Below are positions 10,756 to 22,767 of a DNA stretch of 64,000 nucleotides, one piece after another (within the stretch, counting starts at the first letter, position 1; each line of letters opens with the position of its first letter). The stretch lies in the NCBI GenBank assembly GCA_963971535.1, contig OZ020585.1, forward strand, positions 22,318,005 to 22,382,004. Direction: 5' to 3'. A program made the position numbers and the translations under genes. This DNA comes from Notolepis coatsorum (lineage: Eukaryota > Chordata > Actinopteri > Aulopiformes > Paralepididae). A model generated the notes under the pieces. The model was not told the origin of the DNA. It saw nothing but the letters and a program-made list of their open reading frames with translations, and made no database searches.

Positions 10756-11409
10756 CATGACGACAGTGCTGAGTAAAAACATACCCAACCAGGGTCTCCA
10801 TAGCGCTTAACCCTGTGACACCCAGACCGACCTGGCATTTTTCCCCCTGAAAAAAGCCCAAGTCCCTCAGGGTACCAGAACAGCAGATCTGCATCCCCGG
10901 CGGACAACGGGTTCAACTGATCTGGACCAGCGTGACCAGAACCAGTCCCGTGCCCTAACCACGCCGACATGCCTACTCCAGGAGAAGGGCAGATATGCGT
11001 GTTGATCTTAACATGAAAAGAAGGCGCCACCCAGACGTTCGGACGAACCGCGCCTGGTGGCCCACCCCAAGGGCGTGAGACCCCACCACATATGTTCAGA
11101 TCCATCCCGTCATCATCCCCCAGACATGAACGAGAATCCGTCGACAACCCACCCAGGTCATGGGATGTGGTCGTCGGAAGAGGAAAAACCCCCATCTCAG
11201 TTGCTTTATAAAAACGCTGTTTCAACCACAAGCAACCAAGGCGTGCCAGTCAATCGCCTGTTTACAGCGAGCTAGCACTATACGTGCGTCGGGACACACC
11301 CCCATCAATGAACAGGCTATTTAGACCTGTCATTGAATCCCCAAGGCGCCCAGGGGAACGACAAGAGGGGTGTGACACTCCCTAACTCCAACACTTCTGG
11401 AATAGAAAG

Positions 11410-12209
11410 AAGGAAGCATCAACAGTATGTATGCTTAGGAAGCTTAAATGGGCTAAACTCCCACAGGGACTGATGGCCAACTTCTACCACTGCGCAGTAG
11501 AGAGTGTACTCACGTACGGACTACTGGTGTGGTTTACTGGCTGTACCAGGGCAGAGAAGGAGGCCCTCCACAGAGTGGTCAAGGCTGCGAGGAGGATCAC
11601 TGGAGCTAGCCTCCCAGATATCTCCACAGTCTTTACCTCCCGCTGCCTACGGCGTATAAATAACATCCTACAGGACCAGTACCACCCAGCAAACCATCTC
11701 TTTCAACTGCTGCCCTCTGGTCGAAGGTACAGATCCATCCAGTCCGGAACCAGCAGACTGACCAACAGCCTCTACCCACGGGCTGTCAGGCTGCTCAACG
11801 ACGAACATCAACTTGCCCCCCCCCGCATCCCACCCCCGGTGACATAACTCCCACTCCCACATTACAACAATAACTGTGAACCGGACTTGCATTGCTGCAC
11901 TATACAATACTTCATCCTTTGCAAGTCAACGCCCCCCCCCCCCCTCCTTCCATCAACTCACTGGACTGAAATATTTATATTTATTAATTTATTTGCACAA
12001 GCACTAAATGCACTTGGGACAATGATGGTATGTTATATATTGGGACATTGGGACATTGATACTTTATTACTTATTACTATATTACTACTATTATTGACAT
12101 TATTATTTTGCACATGTTATATCTTATGTTGTATGCCAGTGGTGATGTTCCTAACAAATTTCGTTGTACCAACAATGACAAATAAAGATCTATTCTATTC
12201 TATTCTATC
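11410..12209 (+). mobile_element. 5'-truncated L2-type LINE inserted in the DIRS-like element
   Basis: A 138-residue frame (11431-11847) is the C-terminal tail of a LINE ORF2. It includes FYHCAVESVLTYGLLVW, LHRVVKAARRITG and LFQLLPSGRRYRSI, a combination common in fish L2-group LINEs, and ends in a natural stop. The non-coding tail has AATAAAG followed by a (TTCTA)n 3' repeat. Endonuclease and catalytic RT are absent through 5' truncation. It is inserted opposite to the orientation of its host element. Confidence 0.85.
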
Positions 12210-12224
12210 CCAGTCTACACAGCC

Positions 12225-14668
12225 GGGGTAAAAAATGTTCACATTTTTACATCCCACCACCCTCCCATAGGAAAGAGACAGGGATCCCCAGAGAGACTTC
12301 CCACGCGAGCTGTACAGATTGAAAAGAATATATTGCACCTTGAGCCATGTAAAAAACTGGTTTTAGGGCCTCCGGGGAAGAGGCACTGAACCCATACACA
12401 CTCAATAAACGAATTGAATCGAATATACATACAATAGAAAAGGACCCTTCTAGAGGGTCCACTCACTTTGACAATCTGAGGAGGAAGGCTCTGTACTCTG
12501 ATGGAGGCTTCCTCACATGGAAGAAGGAGTCCGAACTCACAGAAGGCCTGAATAGGCGCTTGGTGAGGAGGAGCCCTGACCACCCCCCCTGAAAACAGAT
12601 CCATCACATGGACCTGAACAGCACACGGAAGTCCTACCAACAGAGACGCGCACGGTGACGTACTCTATGGCGGGGGAATTCCTGCGGTGCACACGCCCAA
12701 TATACCAGGCCGTGGGACCAGGAACTCCCTCCCCCCCCCCCCCCCCCCCCCCCGTAACGTGCCGAACCGCCACGTGACGGGAACCTTGAAGGACAGGGGG
12801 TGTACCCCTGACCGACAGAACAATGGGGAGAGGAAAGGTTACCAGTTCACCCCTTTACGACCCCACACCCATGATACGATGTAACGACAAAGAGAATATG
12901 ACACAGTCATAGTCAGCTCTATGAAGCGTTTCACAGCTCCACACAGCGCATGAGCTAACCTGCTATCTGATTTTTACTAGGAAAAACACAGAATAGAGAG
13001 GGCTCTAAGAACCCCGGTCCAACATACACATGTGCTTCTGTGGCCAGTACAACCCAGTTGTAGGTCACATGACACACACAACCCATCATCACCTACAAAA
13101 AATGGCAAAAACACTCAACAGAGGAACGCCGTTTTTTCCACAATGAGAGAATACATCATTCTTGATTAGTATCGACCACAGGCCTTGCTAAGCACACATG
13201 ACAGCAACCAAACCAATTTCCCTTTAGGAAATAAGTTTCTCCAGCAGATTTAGCACAACCTCAGCAATCAAGCTAAGAGTTACATCGTATCCCTACCACA
13301 CAAAAGACACAATTAATGCACAACATGTCTGATAGGAGGATGAAAAAGTCCCCAGGGAACCGGGGGGGAAACACAATCCTCCTATTTTACCCTCAATACG
13401 GCCAGTTAAAACAGGAAAACCTGTTAATGTGTGAACACACTGTTCATTGTCATTACAGTCTGAGAAAGAACATTCTTTTACTCACTTGTCACCAAGCATA
13501 GCTTCATAGGTTAGTTACCTTAGTTGTGAGTACACGGTACATATAAACACCATGATGTTTCTCACACAACAACCAGATCATTACATCCTGATTCGCACGG
13601 AGAAGCTAACTGCCAGTGACAAAAAACAGCTCACACATAACCCGCAACGTATCCTAAATGCATTGCAACAACACACGTTTTGGGAAAAAACACCGTTATT
13701 CACAATACATTTAGCAAAGTAAAACCAGAAGACGTGTTATGAGGTCTGGTCAACCCCGTTCCTACCCGGAACGCAGATCAGCGAAGTGCAGTCACAGACA
13801 CCGTAGGAACACAGCCGCTCCTGTGTTGTCCGAACTGGGTAGCGTCACCGCCCCAACCCGTACTACAGTCCCCCGTTGATGCAACCTTGCCGTCCAGGCT
13901 CAGGGCAGGGTCGACGAAACATCCCCTGTCAAGGATGACGTTGCGGTCAAGAGTGTAAAACATGTTAAAATCAAAGCACGTTCAACAGAATAGCATCAAG
14001 CTAACGGCCGCTCCAACCGTTCGGGTGCTACTGCTTCTGCTTGCGAGATGCCGAGCTAACGACGCACGCGATCAGAAGCGAGCTCACGGCGGCGCGCGAG
14101 AAGCTAAGCTACCCCGCGCCAGCCATGGCCCATAGCAGCAAGCTAACGTTACCTAGCGACCACGACATGCTAGCCCCGCAGCTAACAGCTGACTGGCTAA
14201 TAGTAGGCCCTAAGCAGGCCATGCAGCGATCCAGCAGGCTAACGCAGCAGTTAACAGCTGACTGGCTAACCGTAAGCTATGAACATGTAAACAATGACAT
14301 AACACTCACCCAGACAGGCCGCCGTTCTGAACCTCTCCTCACTTTTTAAGAGAAAAGAGAAAACAAGATGTCAACACCGCTTCACAACGGTGACTTTACC
14401 ACACCCGACGGAATCAGCACAGTACCAACTGGCCTGTGTAGCTGACTTTGAACATGAATCTGCCGCTATCGCACATTACATGCACATATCCCCTCGTGAA
14501 GGAATACTCTCATTTGGATATGAAAGATGGGGCCTTAACACGGTGACAGAGAGAATCCACTCGTCCAGAACACACAGGGATCACCAGTGTCAATGGTCGC
14601 GGCCCACTAGTTAAAACTATAATGGTCTTCAGACCAAGGCCTTCTGTCGCCTAGGTGGCTGAACAAAG
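12225..14668. other. Non-coding interior of the DIRS-like element
   Basis: No conserved protein is recognisable on either strand. The stretch has a poly-C tract (12730-12754), AT-rich DNA at 12900-13700, and a GC-rich block at 13980-14300 with many GCTAAC/AGCTAA motifs. The last block would be near the 5' end of the minus-strand element and could be its leader or promoter. Confidence 0.45.
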
Positions 14669-14820
14669 GACCCCACCCCTGCTTATATGGGTAAGCTGAT
14701 AGGGGTGTGGTCAGACGAATATTGGGATTAAAGGTACATTGTGGTCTTTATTCAGTGCGCGTGCACGTATGCGAGATAGTGCAGAGAGCGATGCCGAGCG
14801 AGAGCGATACGATACAGAAC

Positions 14821-14905
14821 CGTCTGTAGTGTGGTAGTGAAAGGTTAACCTTCTCTAGTGTGGTAGTGAAAGGTTAACCTTCTGTAGTGTGGTAGTGAAA
14901 GGGCT
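14821..14905. repeat. Right arm of palindrome flanking the DIRS-like element
   Basis: Three tandem units containing TGTAGTGTGGTAGTGAAAGG, inverted relative to 8950-9040. Confidence 0.85.
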
Positions 14906-15740
14906 AATGGGGATCCTAATAAACATAAACAATGCACATGCGTTACACCAATTTTTTCATTTCGTTCCCCATACAACCCACTCAGAGAATCTACAAGACG
15001 TCATTTGAACAGAGCCGTATTAAATGTGCTAATGAGAGGTGCAATGTATAGAAAATAGGGAACGATTGAGGTGGATGTTCAATGAGTATCGGCTGATCTC
15101 CATGACGGTTTGCTTTTCACAGATTCGCTGCTGCTAAAATAAAAATAAAAAAAATCTTTTCATATTTCCACCTGCCAAACCTCTGCCGACCCACGCCGCT
15201 TTCAATGTCTATAAATAGCCTGTGAAGATGTGATGGAAGATAAATGCAGACGTAAAACGGTTCTGTCAGTGCTGCTGACACAACAGTTCCCACAACCAGA
15301 AGCGAATTGGCACTTCACAGACACTACCCTCGAGATAAACGTGAGATCCCCGTCGTGTCATTTTATTGTACTTTAATTAGACGCGTCCTATATTATTGCC
15401 TAAACATAAAACGTGGACCACTTATTTGTCAAGCGCTCACCCCACGGAGTTGTTGAAATGCTCTGACTTGTCAAAACTTCATCGGATCTCCTCACTGGAT
15501 GCAGACGTCTCACTCAAAGTCGCGTTTGATTAAATATGGCAGCATCTAGATTAGAAGACAGACGTTTTCACAAGGTGGACCGTTTCCACCCTGTTTGACA
15601 AAACTAAGTGGCCTAGATTTCATGTTTAGGTCGTATAGAATGCATATGAGTAGGTCAAATTAAATGACAGGAGTGGACATACGTCTTCCGGATGGGTCTT
15701 GCTATTACTAACTATACTATACAATAACCACAACAATTTT
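14906..15740. other. Unique DNA, no gene seen
   Basis: No exon, RNA or repeat family is supportable. Part of it (about 15080-15330) is unique, mixed-composition sequence. Confidence 0.4.
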
Positions 15741-16695
15741 TTCCTTAACTCATTGGACGCCCCAGATTAGCCTCATCCTGTAGTAGCTACCGCCACCGCT
15801 GTAAACGGTGGGAGTCGCTCACCTTGTTTGCAGGGCTATAACTATTTAAATATTATAGCTATGGATGCAATACTATGGCCCATTTGACATCGAGTATCTA
15901 TCGTTCAAGATGTGAAAAAAGTCATATTCTTTCCATCCATACATTCTCGTTTTATACCGTGGTGAATATAAGTATGGTTTTAGAGTCGTCTAGGGTAATT
16001 CCTGGGAGGCTAGTAATAGCCCGCAACGCATATTATACTTAAAACATTGGCATTTCGTCCCTATACACACTACAATAAAAAATTCAAATGCATATAATCG
16101 GTATATTATGTTCCATCATGCATGCATGAAAGGGGGGGGGGGGTGTTTCTGATGAATTGATTGTCAACGGCATTCATTAGTACAACAGCATACGCTGATC
16201 AGCGATGGCTATGAAAACAATGCACAACCAAGCTGAAATTGATGTTAAATTGCTCTTACCTGTGGCCGATGAGATTCCAAAAAGAATATTCCAATTATTT
16301 TATTGCCATCTGCTAGATCGTATGTCCATTTGGCCCACGCCATAACCCCCCACAGCATAATGAATCGGGCGTCCCGAAAGTGATTCAATGCGATCGGGTG
16401 AAGATCTTGATCCACGTTACTAGAAAACTCCACCCGGATGACTTTCAATGATACACAGAGTCATACACAGAGTCCCAAAGGAAGTGCGACATCGGCCGCA
16501 TACCACCAGGCGGCAGTATTGGACCTTTGCAATCTCAGACACATTGCCACACAGTACCACAGCCTTTCTGGATGATTTATGAATGGAAATAGCGAATAAA
16601 AGAAATAACAATCCAATAACGAGTATACTCGTTGTTGGCATCCAACGATTGGCGGCCAATAACGAGTATACTCGTCGTTAGCGGGGAATGAGTTA
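15741..16695. mobile_element. piggyBac-like non-autonomous element (tentative)
   Basis: The ends read CCTTAACTCATTGGACGCC on the left and GGGAATGAGTTAAAGTG on the right, giving inverted TTAACTCATT termini compatible with TTAA-targeting piggyBac derivatives. Near the right end there are two ACGAGTATACTCGT palindromes. The interior around 16245-16300 shares an ATAATTGGAATATTCTTTTT segment (minus strand) with a second copy at 51.2-51.6 kb. No transposase is encoded. Confidence 0.5.
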
Positions 16696-16764
16696 AAGTG
16701 ACTTTTATTTTTATTTTTTTACTGGAAAAAATATATAATAATCATAATTTTTTGGGGTGGGGGG

Positions 16765-16825
16765 CCACTTAGCAGGCCAGGCCACCAGGAAAACTCCCAG
16801 TGCTCCTGGTGGCTAGTCCGGGCCT
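16765..16825 (-). mobile_element. hAT-like terminal fragment
   Basis: The minus strand begins CAGGCCCGGACTAGCCACCA and continues with a GGGAGTTTTCCTGGTGGCC block, a layout seen at ends of hAT-derived repeats. The opposite end was not found, so this is a fragment. Confidence 0.4.
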
Positions 16826-16829
16826 GTTC

Positions 16830-18942
16830 ATCAGCAATGTTGATTGTGCACTGTTAGTGTCACCAGACCCCAATGGGAAGCATCCAGATCTATGATTAAG
16901 GTGTGCAAACGCACGGATGCACTTCCCAAAGGGCTCAGCTGACCTACCATACATGAATTTCCCCAAGACCACAAACAGACACGGGAGAATGTCAAGAAAC
17001 AATAAGAAATACTTTAGTACATATAATATATATAGCATACAAGTTCATGAATCTAAATAAATAACTAACTAAACTACTCTAAAATACCAGTGCCTGTAGG
17101 CCTAGGGTGATTAAAAAGAGGAAGCGCTTCTCTGCACTGTAGGCCAACCCCAAGCTGCTGTTCCCACCCACACAATCTGTTCTGCCCCTAAAGCACTGCA
17201 CACGTAGGAAATGGTGCCTATATCGCACCCAGGTCTGGAGACGGTCACGAACTAATCCAGAGTCACACTGCACACTACACTACAAACATAGCCTGAGAAT
17301 ATAAATACCACACCTCTGGTCTCAGGGAGTCACAGCACATAATTACTTAATATTAAGAACAATACATACTGGTGGCACACAATAAAGATAAGAGGGCATG
17401 TTAGGGTAGTGGTTATGGGACACTATGAGGTTTTGGTCTAGGGCCAGAATGCTCCTCTCACACCCTAGCCTAGGTTGGGGCAGTGGAAGCGCCAGTCATA
17501 GTTATAGACGATACAACAAAAAAAAGATATAACGCAGCCCGAAGGTGCGTGGGCGGGGAGGGTCTCTCCCCCCTCCCTCTCTCCCGCGGCCCGGGACCGG
17601 AGAATAGGGTACTTCTTAGTGCAGAGCAGACCAGGGTAATGCAGTAGTGTCCTCCTGGCTGCAAGGAAATAGCACAGTTAATTACACACGTTGAGCTCCC
17701 ACGTTCATTTGTTAGTCAATAGGCGCCCCTTTTTGCTGCTCTCCAACGAGCAGGCCCGTGCAAATAGTAGCAGCGTTTCAGCACGCAGTGCTCTCAATTC
17801 TCTTCAGTTGTAATGACAGTTTGTATTATCCAAAGTTTCTTATAGCACAGTTCACATAATCCATTCACTGATAGCTCGGGAAACAGTACATTCATCCGGT
17901 GCAGATATTCCGATACTTTGTGTTTAGTTACTCACGGCATGTAGCGTGGCTACAATGTATCTCGCTTGGTTTCGGCTCCACTCGTTCCACAGAGAGAAGG
18001 TGAACACAGCAGGCTGGAGCAGTAAGTGTTTTCACTGGAAAAAGGCACAAGAGAAAGGTAGCGTGTTCTCGTATCTCCGCAGTTCCGTGTTCCCCGGTGT
18101 CGTCCTTGCGACTCTGTTCTGTCTACTGCCAAAACTAATTCTCCTTTCAACAGCGCCCGGCCTTCCTGGCACCGCCCCTCCACGCCAGCCAGCCAATCCA
18201 TCTCCTGCCCCCTCCAGCGGCACACCCCGGCTGCGTAAGAAAGAGGGACCTCATGTGTAGACTGCACGACTGCAAATAGATTATCCCCCCCTGGTGGCCA
18301 CCGCACTTGCCTGCTGTCACTGGCCCCAGCACATATCACCATCCCCACAGGATGGCTCCCCACACTCCCACCGGGACTCCATCGACCTCATCCAAGCAGG
18401 GAAGAAGGGACAGCATGGCGCAGTACTGCGATAGGAGATTCCCCGATACACATAATAGCCGGATATGCACTTGCCTGTTAAAACGGCCAGGTAAGCATCT
18501 AGGTCCTCATCAGGACCATCACTGGGCATGTCCTCCTCTCAGGGTCCCGCAGGTACATCAGCACAGACACATACAGACACACACACACCCCCACCCGTGA
18601 CATTTGCAACACTGTTTTTATTTGGTGCGACGCCTGATGTGTAACTCTTAACTTTTATACATTAATGTTGGTCTTGAGTTCAACAAACTGATTAAGCAGG
18701 TAGATGGAGAATACTGCTTTACATTCCTAAACACGTTTATTGTCATGCTAATGAGATTGCCAGTTAATTAATTCTACAGCAAGGTGTTTTATATATATTT
18801 CTTTGTATTATTCATGTTATAGCTTCAGGGAGGGTAGCAGCATGCTCATAGCTGCTTCCAAACCAAAACATGTTCATAACATACACACAAACATACAGTT
18901 AGGGCTGGGAGGTACAGCAAATACCCAAGCACACAGCCCTGT
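16830..18942. other. Long stretch without a supportable gene
   Basis: I examined short frames on both strands here and none has conserved domain content. Local features are an AT-rich block near 17000-17070, a C-rich tract at 17560-17595 and a CA-rich tract at 18560-18590. About 17940-18260 is GC-richer and might be an exon or old LTR, but I cannot support either. Confidence 0.4.
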
Positions 18943-18950
18943 ATCCGGAT

Positions 18951-19745
18951 CAGTGGCAGCTGGTCCATAGAGGGCGCTAGACCGCCGCCCCCCCTGGTTA
19001 AAAGAAGAAGAAGAAAGAATTATTTTGCGTATCCTATTCATCCCCCGGCCGCGTGAATACTTTCCCCAAGGCAGTTGTCCTTCCGCGTTTGGTTTACGCG
19101 GCCTGATACAACTGCCTTGGGGAAAGTATTCACGCCCCTAGCGGCCTAGCCCACTTCAACACCTTTTCATGGGCGCTCGATCTCAGCTCCACGGTCAATG
19201 CGCAACTCACAGGGCAAATACATACGCACGTGTAAATAAATACGTATGTACAACATAACACAATCAAATACGATATCCAAGGGCGCTTGGTCTAGTGCCC
19301 GAAGTAGTCACTCTATTGGCTGAGAGTGGCACGTGACATCGCCACGAGGGGCTACTAGGAAATACGCTCTGCTAGTAGTTGTCTGGTTGTCTGCTAGTAG
19401 TTTGCTGGTTCGGTAAGAACAACAACAACAACAAGCTATATGGCTAGCTGGATGCAGTCTGGGCAGTGGACATGGACATCAACAGTCTGGACAGTGGACA
19501 TTATACACTTTATCAAGCCCTGCTGGACCGAGGCACGCTTCAACTAAACAAGTGAGTCGCGTTCTCTCTCTCTCTCTCTCGCTCTCTCTCTCGCTCTCTC
19601 TGTTAGAGCGATGCTCTGTTGTTGTGAGGGGGAACTAACAAATTAATTTCGCCGCGGGGGGGGGGGGGGGCATAATCACCCGGACAATGAATGGTAACTT
19701 GTTTAAAATGACAAGATATACATATGTGATTATTATTAGATGGAT

Positions 19746-19790
<45 letters not shown>

Positions 19791-19957
19791 GTGCGTGTTT
19801 GTGTAGGGCTATTGGAAACGTGGTTGCATTTGACTGACTGTCTATATATTGATTGATGGCAATGGTGATAATATTCGCCAATGCGTGCCTTGGTACATGT
19901 TTGCAAAATGTTTGGTATAGCGCCCCCCCCTGGAGAAGAATTCACCAGCCACCACTG
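18951..19957. mobile_element. Non-autonomous hAT element with diverged TSD
   Basis: The left end is CAGTGGCAGCTGGTCC and the right end, read inverted, is CAGTGGTGGCTGGTGAATTC, both starting CAGTGG. Flanks are ATCCGGAT (18943-18950) and ATTCAGAT (19958-19965), matching at six of eight positions with both differences transitions. This is plausible for an aged 8-bp duplication. Both ends carry a GGGGGGCGC block just inside. The interior has no transposase but holds a strong hairpin and two (TC)n/(GA)n tracts. Confidence 0.75.
19051..19134. repeat. Perfect 26-bp-arm hairpin
   Basis: The arm GTGAATACTTTCCCCAAGGC (continuing AGTTGT) is followed about 30 bases later by its exact complement. It lies within the hAT-like element and is an unusually perfect fold-back for an element whose ends have drifted. 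Confidence 0.9.
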
Positions 19958-19965
19958 ATTCAGAT

Positions 19966-20689
19966 CCTCACCACACTGTCATCAACACAAATACACAAAT
20001 CAAAAATCCATACATGTACATTTTAACGCAATGCAAAGATTGTTCCTGGCACAACAATTGTAATAAAAATAAATACATTCATAAATAAAATAAAAACAAG
20101 CACGAAACCCCGCAGACCCATGCGTTCGACAAAACATTCCTGCCAGATCATCCGTGAGTGAGCGAGTGAGTCAGTGATCCCAGTTTGCCATGCATAGGCC
20201 ACAGCGGCAGTCCTGTGTGTCTTGGGAAAGAAAAATCCATATCAAATCACATTGCAATTTGCACTGGAAGAACCAAATACAGCCAAACACAAGAACAATA
20301 TCGAGCAAATTGCCCAGCCCTACATACGGGTATACCGCATTTGTGTGCATATGTATGCATACATAGGTGTCCACCATGTACCTTTAATGATCTGCACCCT
20401 TGAGACATTAGATATGCATGCACCATGCATACTGTACAACATAGACACATGCAATATTTATATGTGCTTATAGTGTTTGTACATAAGGTAAGACCTGACA
20501 TTTCTACCTCTGTTATAAATATCTATTTTCCTCTTATCCCTTTTTGATAAAAACCCAAAAGATAAACAGACAAAGTGAAAAAGAAAAGAAAAACTCTTCT
20601 TATCCCCCATCCCAACCACATTATCACTAAAAGTCCCACAAAGTTATATTTTGTATGTTTGAGTGCCGTGTTCTTGCAGCTGGCAGTTC
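19966..20689. other. No gene seen
   Basis: AT-rich unique DNA with short GAGTGAGT and ATGCAT-rich stretches. No coding or RNA signature. Confidence 0.5.
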
Positions 20690-20870
20690 TAAATGGTAAA
20701 TGGTGCATTTATATAGCGCTTTGGATACAATTTACAATTTTGTTCCTCACATTCACCTATTCACTCACACACCATTGGCAGAGGTAACAATGCAAGGTGC
20801 CAAACTGCACATCGGGAGCAATTAGGGGTTAAGTGTCTTGCTCAAGGACACATTGACACGCCCAGAAAAG
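20690..20870. repeat. Common fish interspersed repeat fragment
   Basis: It contains AAATGGTAAATGGTGCATTT, TATATAGCGCTTTGGA, CACCTATTCACTCACACACC and CTTGCTCAAGGACACATTGA. I recognise this combination from dispersed repeats in many teleost genomes, but I cannot assign a class from this fragment. Confidence 0.5.
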
Positions 20871-20924
20871 TAGCCCTTTTTAAACTTGAACTTGAGGACT
20901 GCATACTTTTTTTGAAAAGCGTAT

Positions 20925-21265
20925 CTTTATACTTATAGCACATGCATAAGCCTGGTCTCTTTTGAAAGATAACATTCAGAGGTTTCTGATACAATAAAGA
21001 GAGATCACTTTTAGTGCTAATGAAATAGAGGAAGAGTAAGTCCAGGACATCCAGAATTGCCCGGGTCAACCATTTTTTCTTTCCAGTTATGCTTATGGGG
21101 TTCCATGGAGTTCTAATTTAGATGCCCATCCACTCCATAACATTTTCTCCAAATGCGAGACTAAAGATTTAGTTTCACCATTATACTCTTATATTCTTCC
21201 TATGTATGCATAGAAATATTCTTATAAAGAAGAAATTGTTGACCCGGGCAATTCTGGATGTCCTT
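20925..21265. repeat. Fold-back repeat with a related copy at 53.7 kb
   Basis: Inverted arms at 21047-21073 and 21238-21263 contain ATTGCCCGGGTCAACCA and its complement. The segment before them (about 20930-21030) matches 53697-53815 through AGCCTGGTCTCTTTTGAAAG and GCTAATGAAATAGAG. It is therefore a dispersed family of unknown type. Confidence 0.6.
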
Positions 21266-21269
21266 GAAT

Positions 21270-22759
21270 TGGTTTTCCTCCAATAAAAATAGAGTGGTTG
21301 TGAAATATTGGGGCGAAGTGTTTTTGTGGGAATGTTGGAATAAATTAAATCTTGAAACCTGTAAGGCTTCACTATATTTTTTGCTAATGTTCTCTGTGTT
21401 TTTGGGACGCAGTTGCAAAATGTCTTCTGGCACCTGGCGCGTAATTAGACGTGTATAGACTGGTGCTGGAAAAACTACAACCTAGTTCAACTTGGGTTTC
21501 TAGTCTCACCTCTGGGTAGCCAGGGGGCGTGGACGCGTGGTCTAGATGCTGCGGAAAAACAAAGTTTCCTTGTTCTATTAGTTTGTAAACTACTTTTGTG
21601 AGTTTTGTCAGAATTTATTTGAGCCAGAGTGAAAGGCAGAGGCTGCTGCTGTTTGCCATTAGCCAAGCAACAGGACATGGCCAGGCAAAGACAATGCAGA
21701 CAGACCCCTGTTGAGAGCAAACAGTGACTGGTGGTGTCTTTGCTGCTGTGTGTGCAACCGATACCAGCAGGACAGAGAAGGCAGATGACGACGGAATGGG
21801 TATTTTTGTAACCGAGTAACTTTATGCTAATAGATAGCATTATAGGTTAACGTGATTTGTTTTGTTTTCACTAAGGTTGGGCTAATGTTACTTGGGCATA
21901 CTGTGTGTGCACAAATTGAAATAACCTCACCAAATCCATGTCCAAACTAGAAAGTATGCTCAGTAGAGCACACATTTCTGCCTCTATGCTATACTCACTA
22001 CTCTGAATGAGTATTTATATTGTACATGTGCAAATGGGCAATAGTGTTATTTGTTCTAAAATATTTTCTCCCAATGAATGACGACTATGACTAGCTCTGG
22101 GATACATACTTCTCCCAAATTTCCTCAACGGGATCAATAAAGTAATATCTTATTGTTCAGCTCTCTTCCTCTCTACACATCATCAGCTGCTAGTTTGACC
22201 ACTAAAGCCCAAGATTAAGCATTGCACGGCCCGATGGCGGGCCATCACGCACTCGCTTGCACGTCGCAGCACTTTGCCCTCGTCTGTCGGCTCCGGGCTG
22301 CATTGGCCGATCAACCAATACATTTATGGAAAGTTAAATTGGCTGCCTTTCGATCGTCACCACACTCAACCTATTGCGTGATTCCATTCTTGAGTTACAG
22401 TACAAGACGAAACATCTGGCGAGCCTCATTTGACAAGCCGTTCGGACGAGTGACCACGTGCGGTTGTGAACGGTCCCTGAACTGACCAGTCACCGCTGAT
22501 GACGAAAATTATTGACCACGTTGTAGCCAAGGAGCGTCTGCTCCGAAAGCGATCCCAGATGGGCACTGACAGTGGGGGAGGGTGACACAAGAAGACGAAG
22601 AAGTCCATTGTTTTGACGAGAGCATCGAAATGAATGGCAGCGGACGGCCATTTTGGATAATCTGAGGTTATAGATCAGCTCTCTCTTTCCTGTGTTAACA
22701 TTTGGCACATTCTGTGTGTTTTAAAGTGAAACTTGTGATTCTTAAGCCTGGTTTATATA
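21270..22759. other. No intact gene; possible upstream region of the broken SAMD3-like gene
   Basis: No exon is convincing. Because the SAMD3-like fragment at 24 kb lies downstream on the plus strand, earlier exons could be here. I could not identify any with confidence. Confidence 0.35.
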
Positions 22760-22767
22760 CTCTAGCG

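Larger units (their letters stand above)
9041..14820 (-). mobile_element. Non-coding DIRS-like retroelement (5.8 kb)
   Basis: Both ends carry inverted terminal repeats (9079-9216 against 14670-14797), and a copy of the joined termini lies at about 9275-9370. That is the internal complementary region of DIRS elements, which use a tyrosine recombinase and leave no target duplication. The outermost bases are AAC on the plus strand at each end (GTT on the element strand). The terminal TTAGTATAG and AGGTTATG motifs resemble those of the complete DIRS at 26.5 kb. On the minus strand the order is 5' end at 14820, interior, internal complementary region, 3' end at 9041. No RT, RNase H or recombinase is recognisable, so it is non-autonomous or heavily replaced. 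It contains two 5S-like sequences and an L2 insertion. The segment 12900-14400 is rich in GCTAAC-type motifs. Confidence 0.78.
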
